Shown piece after piece: positions 20,319 to 29,760 of a stretch of DNA of 30,134 nucleotides (the first letter of the stretch is position 1; every line of letters starts with the position of its first letter). The position numbers were made by a program, and so were the translations under genes. A model generated the notes under the pieces. It had not been told where the DNA came from, did no database searches, and worked only from the letters and a program-made list of their open reading frames with translations. Source of the stretch: Bremia lactucae (lineage: Eukaryota; Oomycota; Peronosporomycetes; Peronosporales; Peronosporaceae); contig NW_027152195.1 of assembly GCF_004359215.1 (NCBI RefSeq), positions 525,114 to 555,247 on the forward strand, read 5' to 3'.

Positions 20319-21224
20319 TCATTTTTCGGGTTTTGTAGGTGCCCAGTAATCCATGATATCTAAAGCCACCTTGCAACTTTCTCGAACCACTAAGGCTTCG
20401 TCCTTAAGGTACATTCGAAGAATGTCCTCGCACTCTCTAGTGCCTATTGCTCCTAAAGCCTCTGCAGCTTCATGCCGCACCATACGGTGCTGCGTCTGAT
20501 CAAGCATAACCCTCTTTAGCGCTGGCACAAGTACAGGATTCTCCATTTGTCCCATGACATAGGCGACTTCATGCTTAAACAGAACATTAGGATCGTCAAA
20601 TGCCTTAGCCAGGGCAAGTGCGGCATCGTCCGTGTTACGATTGCGCAGTGAGAACATAGCGCGGTACCTCGCAAACATATCACCTTGGTGGTCCAACAAA
20701 ATCTTTGAAAGCTCGGCCGTTGTGACGTACTTTGAAGCAGCCGGGGCCGGGTCTTTGGATAAATAAGGATTACGATCCACTTCTTCTAGTATCTCGCCCT
20801 TAGCTTTAGCGAGCTTGTAATTAACCAATTTTACTGCCAATTTGCATGTGTCGGATACCTCAGGGGCTGGGTCAGCGCTGAACTTTACGAGAATGGGCAG
20901 AGACTGGGCCGCACCAATGGTTCCTAGAGCCTCAGCCGCCTCATGGCGCACCATTGCATCATCCAATACATCAGTAAGCACCTCGTGCAGCGTTTCACAG
21001 GCTTCCTCCATCTGAAACTGGCCAATTACATAGGCTAATTCGTGGCGCATCAGCTCCGAGTCCTTGCGGTTGAGCAATGCCGTTAAAAGTACATGTAGGT
21101 CTTCAAGGCCTCCACGTGAGCGCAGATAAAAGATGGCACGCGTGCGTTTGCCAGTGGGCTCTGATAGGTTAAGCAGCGCATCACGCAATTGTTCAAAGCT
21201 AGGTGTCGTGTCGACATCTGCCAT
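20319..21224 (-). CDS. DOHH: Deoxyhypusine hydroxylase
   Basis: A single exon of 301 residues, the usual length of this enzyme. It consists of HEAT-like (E-Z type) repeats in two halves. The four His-Glu pairs that hold the di-iron centre are all present: HE at residues 61-62 (ELMRHELAYVIGQ), 94-95 (AMVRHEAAEALGTIG), 218-219 (LFKHEVAYVMGQ) and 251-252 (RMVRHEAAEALGAIG). The enzyme hydroxylates deoxyhypusine on eIF5A, the last step of hypusine formation, in the cytosol. No intron is needed and the start ATG precedes a typical N-terminus. Nothing suggests loss of function. Confidence 0.95.
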   Translation of the reverse strand: MADVDTTPSFEQLRDALLNLSEPTGKRTRAIFYLRSRGGLEDLHVLLTALLNRKDSELMRHELAYVIGQFQMEEACETLHEVLTDVLDDAMVRHEAAEALGTIGAAQSLPILVKFSADPAPEVSDTCKLAVKLVNYKLAKAKGEILEEVDRNPYLSKDPAPAASKYVTTAELSKILLDHQGDMFARYRAMFSLRNRNTDDAALALAKAFDDPNVLFKHEVAYVMGQMENPVLVPALKRVMLDQTQHRMVRHEAAEALGAIGTRECEDILRMYLKDEALVVRESCKVALDIMDYWAPTKPEK

Positions 21225-21434
21225 GATTCACAATGATAGGTTCAGACTCGTCACTACATTATATAAAGTATTACAAGTATGCTCTTTCGGTATTTATTAT
21301 CACAATTATTGCGTTAGGCAAGAGCCGAGAGGAAAGGCATTTACTTTATTTGCAAGCGCTACGAGGCCATGATTCAAGTCAATTCGTGGTCGTTGTGGTG
21401 CGTATGATATTATTGCATTACATCGTGTACCTAG
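21225..21434. other. Upstream region of DOHH
   Basis: Holds the minus-strand promoter of DOHH by position. No distinct motif was identified. Short frames on the plus strand are not supported. Confidence 0.4.
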
Positions 21435-22152
21435 TTTGAGCGACTTTTTATTGAAAGCTCACGTGTCAGCTTTGACAACGCTAAGATTACAAACAGAGTT
21501 ACGAAACCAGAGGCAATCGTTCACACCCTCAAACCGCGATTTGCTTTTCAAACCAGTCGCTTAAAGTTGCATACAACGGTTAATGATGTTCATGCTTCTC
21601 TCGCTTTGACGATCACAGCCTACCAACCCGAGAGCCTAAGACACATCCTGCAACAAACTACAGCAACATGGACCTTTACAAGTACACGCTCTCAGGAAAT
21701 TGTCATTTTTCAACAAATACCGATTCGCACTGTGAGCTTCTTGAGTCCGTTGCATTTTAAAGCTTATGTAGCCGATCGGCTGCAGTTGGCAGCTCACCGC
21801 CACGCAGAATGGACTACAGGCAGCACGCTGACGTGGTTCCCACGAATTGCGTCAACAAATTCTAACGATGAGCCCCGGTATAAAACATCCCAGCGACTTC
21901 AGTATCGCACGCGGAGTCGAGCAATACCTCACGTGGCACTTAACGTTGAGAAAAAATTGCGCCTATTGCAGAAACCCAAGATTTATCCCCGTTATATGGA
22001 CTACGAAAAAACGTCGGCGTATTCTTCCAAACGTCAAGAAAATCTGGCTCGTCGTCATGCTTCAAAGTGCCACCAGCACTGCATGGCGACTCAAGTTCGA
22101 GAAGCACCAATCCGTTTCTTGTAGAAAGTGTACAATTACCAATTTGCGACAT
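21435..22152. other. Coding-like stretch of uncertain strand
   Basis: On the plus strand one frame is open from 21435 to 22124 (about 230 codons) but has no ATG near its beginning; the first in-frame ATG is near 21996. It reads as a plausible polar protein (AIVHTLKPRFAFQTSRLKLH, QEIVIFQQIPIRTVSFLSPL, HFKAYVADRLQL). On the minus strand 22152-21940 gives MSQIGNCTLSTRNGLVLLE and later LDVWKNTPTFFRSPYNGD, also protein-like. I recognise neither. It may be an exon of a gene with missing first exon, or a decayed gene. Transcript data would settle the strand. Confidence 0.35.
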
Positions 22153-22399
22153 ATCGATCGTGCCTCTAGCTCCGCAAGTACCATAGACGCGGCAAATTTG
22201 TCAATTGCGAGAAATTGATGGCATTTGCCAGGCAAAATGACAATGCTGTAGAAAAAGTGGCAAGTTATATATTATACTTTTACCACAATTTCAATTTGAG
22301 ACGGCTAACTGCAAAAGCTTCCCTCGAACATTTTTTAATAAGAATACAGTGTATGCAATCCATTCCAAGCTTAACTGCTCTTTCATTGTCCGTGACTTC

Positions 22400-23674
22400 T
22401 TAGCACGACACAAATTTACCACCATACATTAGATTTTTGAGCCCTCGAAACATTCCCCAGGTGCGAGATAAGACAAACATGCACGCAATTCCAAATTCCC
22501 CGTCATAGGATAGGTCTTGATCCTTACCCAATTCACGAATACACTGCTGATAGTGTTCCACGTTCGCTCCTCCTGAATGATTCGATGGAGCGTGTGAAAG
22601 CCCGCCGTGGGAAAATGTTTCATCAAGTGTCTCAACATTCCAGCAACTATCTGCAACAAGCCGTCGACGGATGCTATTGCGGCTCAGCAAATGTGACAAA
22701 TAGAAATCGTCCCCTAAAAAACACGCTTTAGACATATTTGCAACGGCAAATGCCAGCAGTGTGGCCTCTCCCATGCCAAAGTATCTTCTTTTGACGGCCA
22801 CACCTCCTGCTCCGCCAACAAATGAGACACTATTAACACCAATTTCAAGACTACGTCCACAATACAGTCGGTCTTCGGACGAGATCCAACCACCCAGGAC
22901 GGCAATGGCGTCATTTGGGTACTTGTGCGTATAATAAAGTGCCCGTTCGCATAGTTGAGGAGGGTAGATTCGATCATCATCGCCATAAACAATAATTGTA
23001 TCCGGGTCCTGCTCGACCAAGAGCGTTCCTAATACCTTACTCGCTGGTCCAAAATCCGTGTCTATCACAATTATTTGTATTTTCGTATGATAAGAGCTTG
23101 CGCCCGTCGAAAAGGTGATTCCATAGAAGTTTGTTTGCTTTAAAATTGATGCATCACTGAGTAGCCAAGAAGGGATATCGACGACCTTGTTCTGGTACAT
23201 ATGCGGGATAATCACGTAGATGGCTTTAAAACCATCACCTTCCTGATGCACTAGCGCATCGACTGTCGGTTGCAGCTCTTGAATACCCCGTGGCGTCGTT
23301 GTAAAACTGAAGACAACGCGTGGACGCGCTTGAGCAGCGCTTTTGGCCGTGGACTTAAGGGCACTAGACGAATTGAATAAGCAGAGAAACATGACAATCC
23401 ACGCAACTGCGATCATTAATAGGCAGGCAAACCACCGCTTTTGAGAAGTGTGCGATTCTTTGTAAGACTCAAGCAGGATTGTATCTCGCAATAATTTGGC
23501 TGTTTGCCGCGTTCTTCGGCGACGCTGCCGAAAGACCAGAACACCGAGCACCGAGAGTCCGGTACACAATGAAAAAAGCAAAATCCTTGGGATCATAATA
23601 CGCTCTGCGTACAAGTCAATACACGTATCGCCAATGGTGTGGCCGCTACTGGTCAGGGACATATGACGCGACAT
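22400..23674 (-). CDS. Type II membrane glycosyltransferase, GT-A-like fold
   Basis: The frame is open from 23695, but the first ATG is at 23674, giving 424 residues without introns. Two hydrophobic segments lie near residues 27-47 (IPRILLFSLCTGLSVLGVLV) and 81-101 (WFACLLMIAVAWIVMFLCLF), so the protein is probably anchored in the endoplasmic reticulum or Golgi membrane. The lumenal domain starts RVVFSFTTTPRGI, a strand-loop common in family 2-like transferases, and holds a DDD metal-binding motif (IIVYGDDDRIYP, residues about 232-234) that would bind the nucleotide sugar through a divalent cation. Later conserved-looking parts include VAVLGGWISSEDR and KACFLGDDFYLSHLL. Donor and acceptor sugars cannot be inferred. 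Confidence 0.75.
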   Translation of the reverse strand: MSRHMSLTSSGHTIGDTCIDLYAERIMIPRILLFSLCTGLSVLGVLVFRQRRRRTRQTAKLLRDTILLESYKESHTSQKRWFACLLMIAVAWIVMFLCLFNSSSALKSTAKSAAQARPRVVFSFTTTPRGIQELQPTVDALVHQEGDGFKAIYVIIPHMYQNKVVDIPSWLLSDASILKQTNFYGITFSTGASSYHTKIQIIVIDTDFGPASKVLGTLLVEQDPDTIIVYGDDDRIYPPQLCERALYYTHKYPNDAIAVLGGWISSEDRLYCGRSLEIGVNSVSFVGGAGGVAVKRRYFGMGEATLLAFAVANMSKACFLGDDFYLSHLLSRNSIRRRLVADSCWNVETLDETFSHGGLSHAPSNHSGGANVEHYQQCIRELGKDQDLSYDGEFGIACMFVLSRTWGMFRGLKNLMYGGKFVSC

Positions 23675-23989
23675 AATTATGTGGATGTGCAGCAACTTGA
23701 GTTACCGATGGAAAGAGCCGCAATTGAGGTTTTTGTAGTATCAACAAATAGTCCAATGTACAAAAATCTGCTATTGAAAAACCACTCCCGACGCATCGTT
23801 AATCAAGGATTGCGCTGGAACCACAATCCGGATGGGTTAGCGTTGGTAAATAATGTGCCAAATAACCAAGCGGAAAAACAGATGTTTTTTTGGCAGCGGT
23901 CATGTCGTCTGCGTCTTAAAGGAGGCGTCAAAGGAGTTTCTAAAGGTAAACTATTATCAGGCTGCAAGGAATCATTTGTATTGTTATAA
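23663..23989 (+). other. Uncertain short open frame overlapping the glycosyltransferase start
   Basis: A 108-codon frame starting MTRHNYVDVQQLELPMERAA overlaps the 5' end of the minus-strand glycosyltransferase by about a dozen bases. It contains the polar stretches EVFVVSTNSPMYKNLLLKNH and GLRWNHNPDGLALVNNV. No domain recognised. On the other strand the same DNA also has a protein-like run (LETPLTPPLRRRRHDRC). It may be chance, or a small antisense gene. Confidence 0.25.
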
Positions 23990-24539
23990 AAAAATATGAA
24001 GTGTTAGGCTTTTGTCCATTACTGAGCAGCATACTCATAAAAATGATTTTTTCTTTTGATACCTAAAAGTTTTGTGAATTAAACAAAACAAACTCCTTAC
24101 ATTAGACAGATCTTACAATTGTGATTACACATTTGACACTTAACGACGCACAGGCATAACAATTGACTAATAGAATTCTGATACCAATGTTAAAATAGGT
24201 TGGAAAATTCTATAATGACGATATATTTTTACGTCGACGCAGTTGGAAAGTAGAGCGATCTACAAACGCATTGTAATAATTGGCATTATTCAACATTACA
24301 ACCCACGTCATCATTAAAATGTGGCCATTAATATTGATTGAGGTACTTGCACAACAATGGCTAAACGATTAATCATTAATCATACTGCATCGAGTCTAAG
24401 ACGTCAACCGATACAATTCTCTGAGCACTGATGCTCAAACTCAATCGATTGATGTCATTAAGTCTTTGAAGCTGTTTTGAATGGTGCCATTCGTCTAGAC
24501 TTTACGCTTATAGGAATCATACTTGCTTTGTGGTACAAA
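23990..24539. other. Intergenic stretch upstream of CDC20, no gene recognised
   Basis: About 550 AT-rich bases with no credible frame. The CDC20 promoter should lie here. No strong initiator match was found. Confidence 0.4.
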
Positions 24540-25988
24540 ATGCAACACTCTGTTCCTCAATTTAAGCGAAAATCTAAGCGCATTTATCAGGTAAGCTGTA
24601 AAATTGACAACGTTTGGAGTAACGAAGAGTTTCTAACTCGTTAATTTGCAAAAAAGAGCGATCGATTCATTCCTGCACGATCACTTATGGACTTTGATTC
24701 ATGCCACAACATGATGACAGATCAAATCGAAGGCGACAATTGTACCCCATATAACAAATTCAACGGCTCTAGCTCGTACAAAGAGCTCCTGGACTCAGCT
24801 TATAATCAGAGTGCCTTCAAATTCCATCCACAGCCGCTTCTTGCCATTCAAACATCATCAACTCGTCAACTTCTTAACATCTACGACGTTTGTCCGTTTC
24901 GTTTACCAGCACGCGTCACTACTTCACCTCGTCACCAAAACATTTCATCGTTTCAACCCTCTTTACAACCGTTGTGTATTCTTGATGCCCCAGAGCTTCG
25001 AAATGATTTTTATATTAATCTTATTGATTGGGGTGCCAATGGAATCCTTGCAATTGCACTCAATCAGGACGTACACTTGTACAATCCCGAGACCGGCGCA
25101 ATTGAAACCATACATGCTTGTCAACATCCAATGGATTACGTCACATCCGTTGTATGGACCATGGAAACGACTAATTCACGATCTAATGCTTGTAGTCTAT
25201 TCATCGGCACTTTTCATTCGGAGCTGCAGCATTGGGACATTGAGGCAATGGCAAAGATTCGAACGTTGCGTTCCCATTCTCAACAAGTCACTTCTTTGTC
25301 ATGGGGCACACATGGCATCTTAGCCTCGGGATCGCAAGATGCAACGATTCAGCTCCATGACACACGCTGTGCCCAGCATCGATTACAAGTAATGGATCGT
25401 CGAAATGGGGAGATTTGTGGGTTATCATGGTCTCCAGATGGAAGTATTTTGGCATCTGGAAGTACGACCAATGAATTGTGCATGTGGGATTCAGCTATGA
25501 TTCGGTTTCATCGTCAGAGCGAGCTCAAATTACCACGGTCAACCCATTTAGAGCATTGTGCTCCCATACGAGCACTGGCATGGAGTCCATGGGAACGACT
25601 AGTCTTGGCATCGGGTGGGGGCACTGCCGATAGCACAATCAAATTGTGGCGCATGGCAAGTGACAAATTAATTCGATCAGTGTCCACGGGAGCCCACGTG
25701 TGTGCGATACTTTGGTCAAAAACAACACCACAGCTTCTATCGGCTCATGAGTACGGATCGTGTCGAAGCGAATTTACCATATGGAGCGATTTAAAGATGA
25801 AACGAGTACATGAATTCACAAGCCATTTCGCACGTGTTTTGCATGTTGCCATGTCACCTGATGGCGCGACAGTGGCTACAGCTGGAGCTGACGAAAGCTT
25901 GCGCTTCTGGAGTCTCTTTCCATCGACATCAGGGCAATCTAATGGATACCATACCGAGCTCGAAAGCTTGTTATCTGTAATCCGGTAA
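24540..25988 (+). CDS. CDC20: APC/C activator CDC20, 2 exons
   Basis: Exon 1 (24540-24590) encodes MQHSVPQFKRKSKRIYQ; a 66-base intron follows; exon 2 (24657-25988) continues SDRFIPARSLMDFDSCHNMM. The total is 1383 bases, 460 residues. The DRFIPAR string at residues 19-25 is the C-box that binds the anaphase-promoting complex, and RSLMDFD resembles plant CDC20 just after the box. A frame starting at the ATG in 24687 would miss the C-box. Seven WD40 repeats form the propeller (for example LDAPELRNDFYINLIDWGAN, CGLSWSPDGSILASGS, VAMSPDGATVATAGADES). The C-terminus ends in Ile-Arg, the IR tail that docks on APC3. CDC20 recruits mitotic substrates for ubiquitination. No KEN box was seen. Confidence 0.9.
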
Positions 25989-26200
25989 ACAAAGTCACTG
26001 AGCTCACGTACATTTATTTAAGCACGAAGACTACATTATATAACTGCATAATAAAAAGTGACAGGCACTTGGTTGTCATAGCCACTGCTTTGACGTGTAC
26101 GCGGACTTCTCCGCCGTGCTTTGGGTCCAATTCCAATAACTTGTCAAAGCTGGAAGGAAGGTAAAGGACACTTTCTCCTACTGTCCTTTGAAACGCAAAA

Positions 26201-27760
26201 CTATTCTAGCCGCTGCTCGGGAATCCGCTCAAAACGTCGATACTTTGAAACGCCCGAGCTAGTTGTTTTCGGAGGTCCAATCTGAATCGACCCACGATAG
26301 CTGCCTCCAGCAAAACTATTTGTCGGAAGTCGTCCTTGTCCCCGCTGTTCACGCGTACAAATGTAGTGACCAGCAAGCCCATTCACGGGAATTAAATAAC
26401 CCAGAGTAACCGTGTGACGAGGTCCATCCCGGACAGACGGAAGCCCTTCTATCGGTACCACGGGATCAATGTTAAAGTTGTGGTCGTTTGAAATGAGCAC
26501 CAACTCGACATTAAACATGCTGGCTACTGCATACAATTCCGCTGTAGTTGCCTGTTCATCCTGCGTGTCTCGAAACGTTTCGTATCGGTCTCGAACGTCA
26601 ACTTCATCTTGCATCAAAAAAAGCGCTAGTTTTGTACTATGAGTGAGAGCATACTCCATCAACTGACGTCGTAAATACTGGGCCGCGGCAATTCGTCGAG
26701 GGGCCATGCCATCTGCGGCTCCTACATTCACCACCGTCATGCTGGCTGGATAATCTCGTAAGCACTGCAACGGATACATTTCGTAGACAATGCAATGCAA
26801 TAGACACGAGCCGTCCGGCGGCATTCCGACGCCTACAAGTCCCAAACTCATTAATTGGTCCTCCATCTTGGCTCGCTGAAGGTCCAATTCTGGTATAATG
26901 ACGTCTGGAGCTGAAAGCGCCGTCATGCTCGTGGATCCGCGCTCGTATAATGCTGACGATGCCGGAAACCAACTGCCTGAGGAAGACCCCGGACCCATGG
27001 AATGGGCAAGGGACCCTCGACTGTTTGTGCTCGTCACGCTTCCCGAACCTTGTGGAACTGTGTGCCGAACAAAGCTTTGACTGCCAATAAATCCCGTGCC
27101 CGACCAGCGATAGTCACTCGTTGTCGACGCAAAGGACGAGACGGTTGAACAGCTCGAAACCGAGCGAAAATCATCGTCTTCGTCTCCCATGACACTGGCG
27201 GTCGCTTGTATAATAGCCGGAGAGGCCAAAATTGATGCTGACGGACGTAATTGCGACTCTCGTTGCTCGTACTCGGCATTCGCACCAAAGCCTACGTTAA
27301 ACCCCACAAAGCTCTTGACCGTTTGACTGCTTACTGCTGCTAAGTGAAACGCCACTAGTTGCGGGTGTTGACTCACCATATTGATATAACTATCCAATTC
27401 GCGCATTCGAGCTCCTAAAAACTCGGGACTCTTGTCCACTCGAAAAAGGGCACGGCGGCGATACAGCGGTGGGAACTTGACGCCTTTCATTAATGCCGTA
27501 TTACGCTTGCGCAATTTCTCGTCGAGCTTCCGAAACGCCGAGAAACTGCGCCAAATGTGCCAGCTCGTGCGTCCCACGGCATGCGCTCGAGTCGAGTAGA
27601 ACGAGAGCTGAACGACGACTTTGTACTCAGTCTTCTTGCTGCTCAAGCGATAGTCATCAACACTGATACGGCACAAGTAATTGCCCTGAATGTCGTCAGG
27701 CATCATGGCTAGGCGGCTCATAAGTGGTCCACTGCGACAAGAAGGACGATGGCCGGACAC
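26201..27760 (-). CDS. PX-OTU fusion protein, predicted membrane-targeted deubiquitinase
   Basis: A single exon of 519 residues. Residues about 26-150 form a PX domain (YLCRISVDDYRLSSKKTEYK, WHIWRSFSAFRKLDEKLRK, KFPPLYRRR, ELDSYINMVSQHPQL), a phosphoinositide-binding fold of endosomal proteins. A serine-rich disordered linker (about 165-285) follows. Residues about 295-470 form an OTU cysteine protease: MPPDGSCLLHCIVYEMYP with Asp316 and Cys319 (catalytic), an arginine-rich helix PRRIAAAQYLRRQL, and the C-terminal GHYICTR with His465 (catalytic). The key residues are intact, so activity is likely. The PX part would bring the deubiquitinase to phosphoinositide-bearing membranes, an inference from domain order. 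It is convergent with CDC20. Confidence 0.85.
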   Translation of the reverse strand: MSGHRPSCRSGPLMSRLAMMPDDIQGNYLCRISVDDYRLSSKKTEYKVVVQLSFYSTRAHAVGRTSWHIWRSFSAFRKLDEKLRKRNTALMKGVKFPPLYRRRALFRVDKSPEFLGARMRELDSYINMVSQHPQLVAFHLAAVSSQTVKSFVGFNVGFGANAEYEQRESQLRPSASILASPAIIQATASVMGDEDDDFRSVSSCSTVSSFASTTSDYRWSGTGFIGSQSFVRHTVPQGSGSVTSTNSRGSLAHSMGPGSSSGSWFPASSALYERGSTSMTALSAPDVIIPELDLQRAKMEDQLMSLGLVGVGMPPDGSCLLHCIVYEMYPLQCLRDYPASMTVVNVGAADGMAPRRIAAAQYLRRQLMEYALTHSTKLALFLMQDEVDVRDRYETFRDTQDEQATTAELYAVASMFNVELVLISNDHNFNIDPVVPIEGLPSVRDGPRHTVTLGYLIPVNGLAGHYICTREQRGQGRLPTNSFAGGSYRGSIQIGPPKTTSSGVSKYRRFERIPEQRLE

Positions 27761-27992
27761 TAAGCGTTTTGCGTTCTATTTTTAGCTCGAATCCACAGCC
27801 GCCCTTTTTAACCTATCCCTCGTAGATAGACCCGACTAAAGTTACAGTAGTATCCTTATTAAAAACTGCTGCTCCATGTCGGCTGTTTTCAATTGTAATC
27901 TGGATTGGTCCAATACAAACTTGGACACACGACAGACATTCCTCCGCTGAAGCAGTTATTGTTTTTAGTTTAAGCGGACGAATTTGATTGAA
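27761..27992. other. Upstream region of the PX-OTU gene
   Basis: Holds the PX-OTU promoter by position. A minus frame spanning 28058-27813 has a protein-like end (KLKTITASAEECLSCVQVCI, FNKDTTVTLVGSIYEG) but no recognised domain, so it is not called as a gene. Confidence 0.3.
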
Positions 27993-28289
27993 GCATGAGA
28001 AGAATCTCGGAATGCTGCCGCCGCAGAAAACCCTACGGACGTCGCACTTTTGCAACATTATATGCTGGATTCGGTATATTTCCGATTATGTATCAAGGGA
28101 GCACTGTTATTATTGCATTTCAGGATACTTAGGCCGATTTTTAAAGCGAAACATATCGCTGCTTGTCATGCGATTTGCGTGGAATTCGAGAATTGTTAAG
28201 GCAGCAGTTGCAAAATATCGGAGACAGTGACGACGCTGGCAGCTTCATGGCACACGCCATTTTATGCAATCATATTATCGGTGAGAAAC
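27993..28289 (+). pseudogene. Possible 5' part of a decayed USP-like gene
   Basis: From an ATG at 27993 the plus strand reads MRRISECCRRRKPYGRRTFA then TLYAGFG; a possible intron (GTATAT...TTTCAG) joins it to YLGRFLKRNISLLVMRFAWN, ending in stops near 28228. A basic N-terminus and hydrophobic run would suit a membrane-anchored USP such as USP30, but this is weak evidence and the splice model is not verified. Another frame of the same DNA also looks protein-like (IRELLRQQLQNIGDSDDAG). Confidence 0.3.
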
Positions 28290-28500
28290 GCAAGCGGTGA
28301 CTCTTTGCAACAAAAAAATAAGGCTTAGCATCGGATTATGCGCCGATGCTTGCAAGATTAAGCTCATATAGCACGTAATGCCGATATTTACCAACCCGTC
28401 GCAACCTGTATGTTGTTTCTTCTCCTCGGAGCGGCGCTTTCGTCGTCTTAAATCACTTTTCGATGCATCAGGGTTGATAAAGCTTCGACTGCTTGCACAA
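28290..28500 (-). pseudogene. USP catalytic Cys-box fragment
   Basis: The minus strand carries RRRKRRSEEKKQHTGCDGLV followed by NIGITCYMSLILQASAHNPM. This is the Cys box of ubiquitin-specific proteases (consensus GLVNLGNTCYMNS..Q.L). The Cys codon is at 28371-28373. The normally conserved Asn of GNTC is Ile here and the following Asn is missing, so the enzyme would be inactive even if made. The fragment runs into stops on both sides and no further USP sequence follows on this strand. Confidence 0.7.
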
Positions 28501-28735
28501 TACAGCTGCCCTTTCAGCTCCAAGACCGCTATGGCAACACATCTATTCGCATTACATATACGCCAGTGAGAAAGCTTTAGTTGACCCTGTGATAGCATCG
28601 CAGGACATATTGGAAGCCACATGGCACGCGTCCTTATCTATTATTGGCACGGCACAGCACGATGCCCACAAGCACAAGCTGGTGGACGCGCATCAATTAT
28701 ATCATATATCAGTGTTACTTCACTTGAAAGAGTGA
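28500..28735 (+). pseudogene. USP QHDAH-box fragment
   Basis: The plus strand reads RPLWQHIYSHYIYASEKALV then DPVIASQDILEATWHASLSI and IGTAQHDAHKHKLVDAHQLY, ending at TGA 28733-28735. The string W..S...GTAQHDAH with an upstream VDP..LLEA.W matches the second conserved box of USPs (Q.QDAHEF). QHDAHK is at 28655-28672; the Glu of the usual HEF is Lys. The box lies about 100 codons from the Cys box, the usual spacing, but on the opposite strand. Confidence 0.6.
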
Positions 28736-29049
28736 ATCTAATCGAATAGGGAGTGAAAATAATAATTCCCTAACAGAAAAGGTAATTACTAGTGAGGAAA
28801 ATATAATTTCACATAAATGAAAAGAACCCAAAAACTTGTCAAGTATTGAACTAATGTATATCATGAACCAGGTTGGCAATAATGCACGGTCATAAAGCAA
28901 ATAAATAAGTTTAGCTAGATTAAGATATTGACAAGATATTAACATTTTAATGTTTTACTGCCACTTAAAGGATTGGAAAAGTCTACACTGAACGTCCCTG
29001 CGACTGCACCCGACGTTCTACATCTGGCGGAAAAAGGCGTATCTTTCAA
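28736..29049. other. AT-rich intergenic stretch, no gene recognised
   Basis: About 310 bases with no supported gene. A minus frame (28945-28715) is low complexity and hydrophobic and is probably chance. Confidence 0.4.
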
Positions 29050-29260
29050 CTACAATTCCCGAGTCTGCTCAGCAGACTGATCCAGTGGCGCATTTATCGA
29101 GCGTCCACCCCAGCGAGCCTGTCGCTGAGCCGACATCGGGCGAGGCTGCAATCCCGCTTGCGGGTGACCGACGATATGGCGCTCCAGCATCCTTACACGC
29201 TCGGGCAACTCGCGATTCGACTGACAAATCTCAGTCGCCGTCCGCACTGCTCGCGCCGCG
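29050..29260 (-). pseudogene. Retrotransposon-derived coding fragment
   Basis: The minus strand from 29247 reads MRTATEICQSNRELPERVRM then LERHIVGHPQAGLQPRPMSA and RSINAPLDQSAEQTREL. GC content is higher than the surroundings. The pattern (coiled-coil start, then a QPRPMSAQRQAR-type linker) recalls the C-terminal part of oomycete gypsy gag proteins, from memory. It abuts LTR B in a way that does not fit a normal element, so it is probably debris into which the LTR inserted. Confidence 0.45.
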
Positions 29261-29701
29261 TGTAACGGGGTATATCGTTACATGAAATTAACACTTAGAG
29301 GTTGTTAATTAATATCTTGTTTAAAAGGTAGATAATATTTGGAGAATATTTCTTTACATGGTAATATTCTAAAAGCTTATACATTGGTAGATAAAGACCA
29401 TTATATCTACTTTCTCCGCGGTTCAGTCAGCGCTGGACGTGCGCAAAGAGAAAGACGGATAAGACTTTTAGTAAATGTTTTGTATTAGTTTATAATTAAG
29501 GTAGTATTAAGTAGATAGACAAGAAGAACTTAATTATATTAATACAGTTTTCATATAACCCTCTTTAAAGCCAGTGCTTTAAAAAGAAGACTTTCTCTGC
29601 ACGTACTAGTGTACGTGAAGTGACGTGAGGCACCACTCGCACTGAGGCAGTGCGAAGTGGACTTGTACTGAAGCAGACCAAGTCGGCAGTGTCCCGTTAC
29701 A
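29261..29701 (-). repeat. LTR family B, reverse copy
   Basis: The reverse complement runs TGTAACGGGACACTGC to CGATATACCCCGTTACA, matching the other B copies over 441 bases. Flanks CCGCG and CCTGG do not match, so no target duplication. It faces the plus-strand copy at 29761 head to head across 59 bases. Confidence 0.85.
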
Positions 29702-29760
29702 CCTGGAAGCACACTGGTAGTCCTTCCAAGGAACACAGTTCCATCATCTAACATGGACAT

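Noticed and set aside
24811..25323. Plus frame of 170 codons inside CDC20
   Set aside because: Shadow frame; the WD40 frame is unambiguous.
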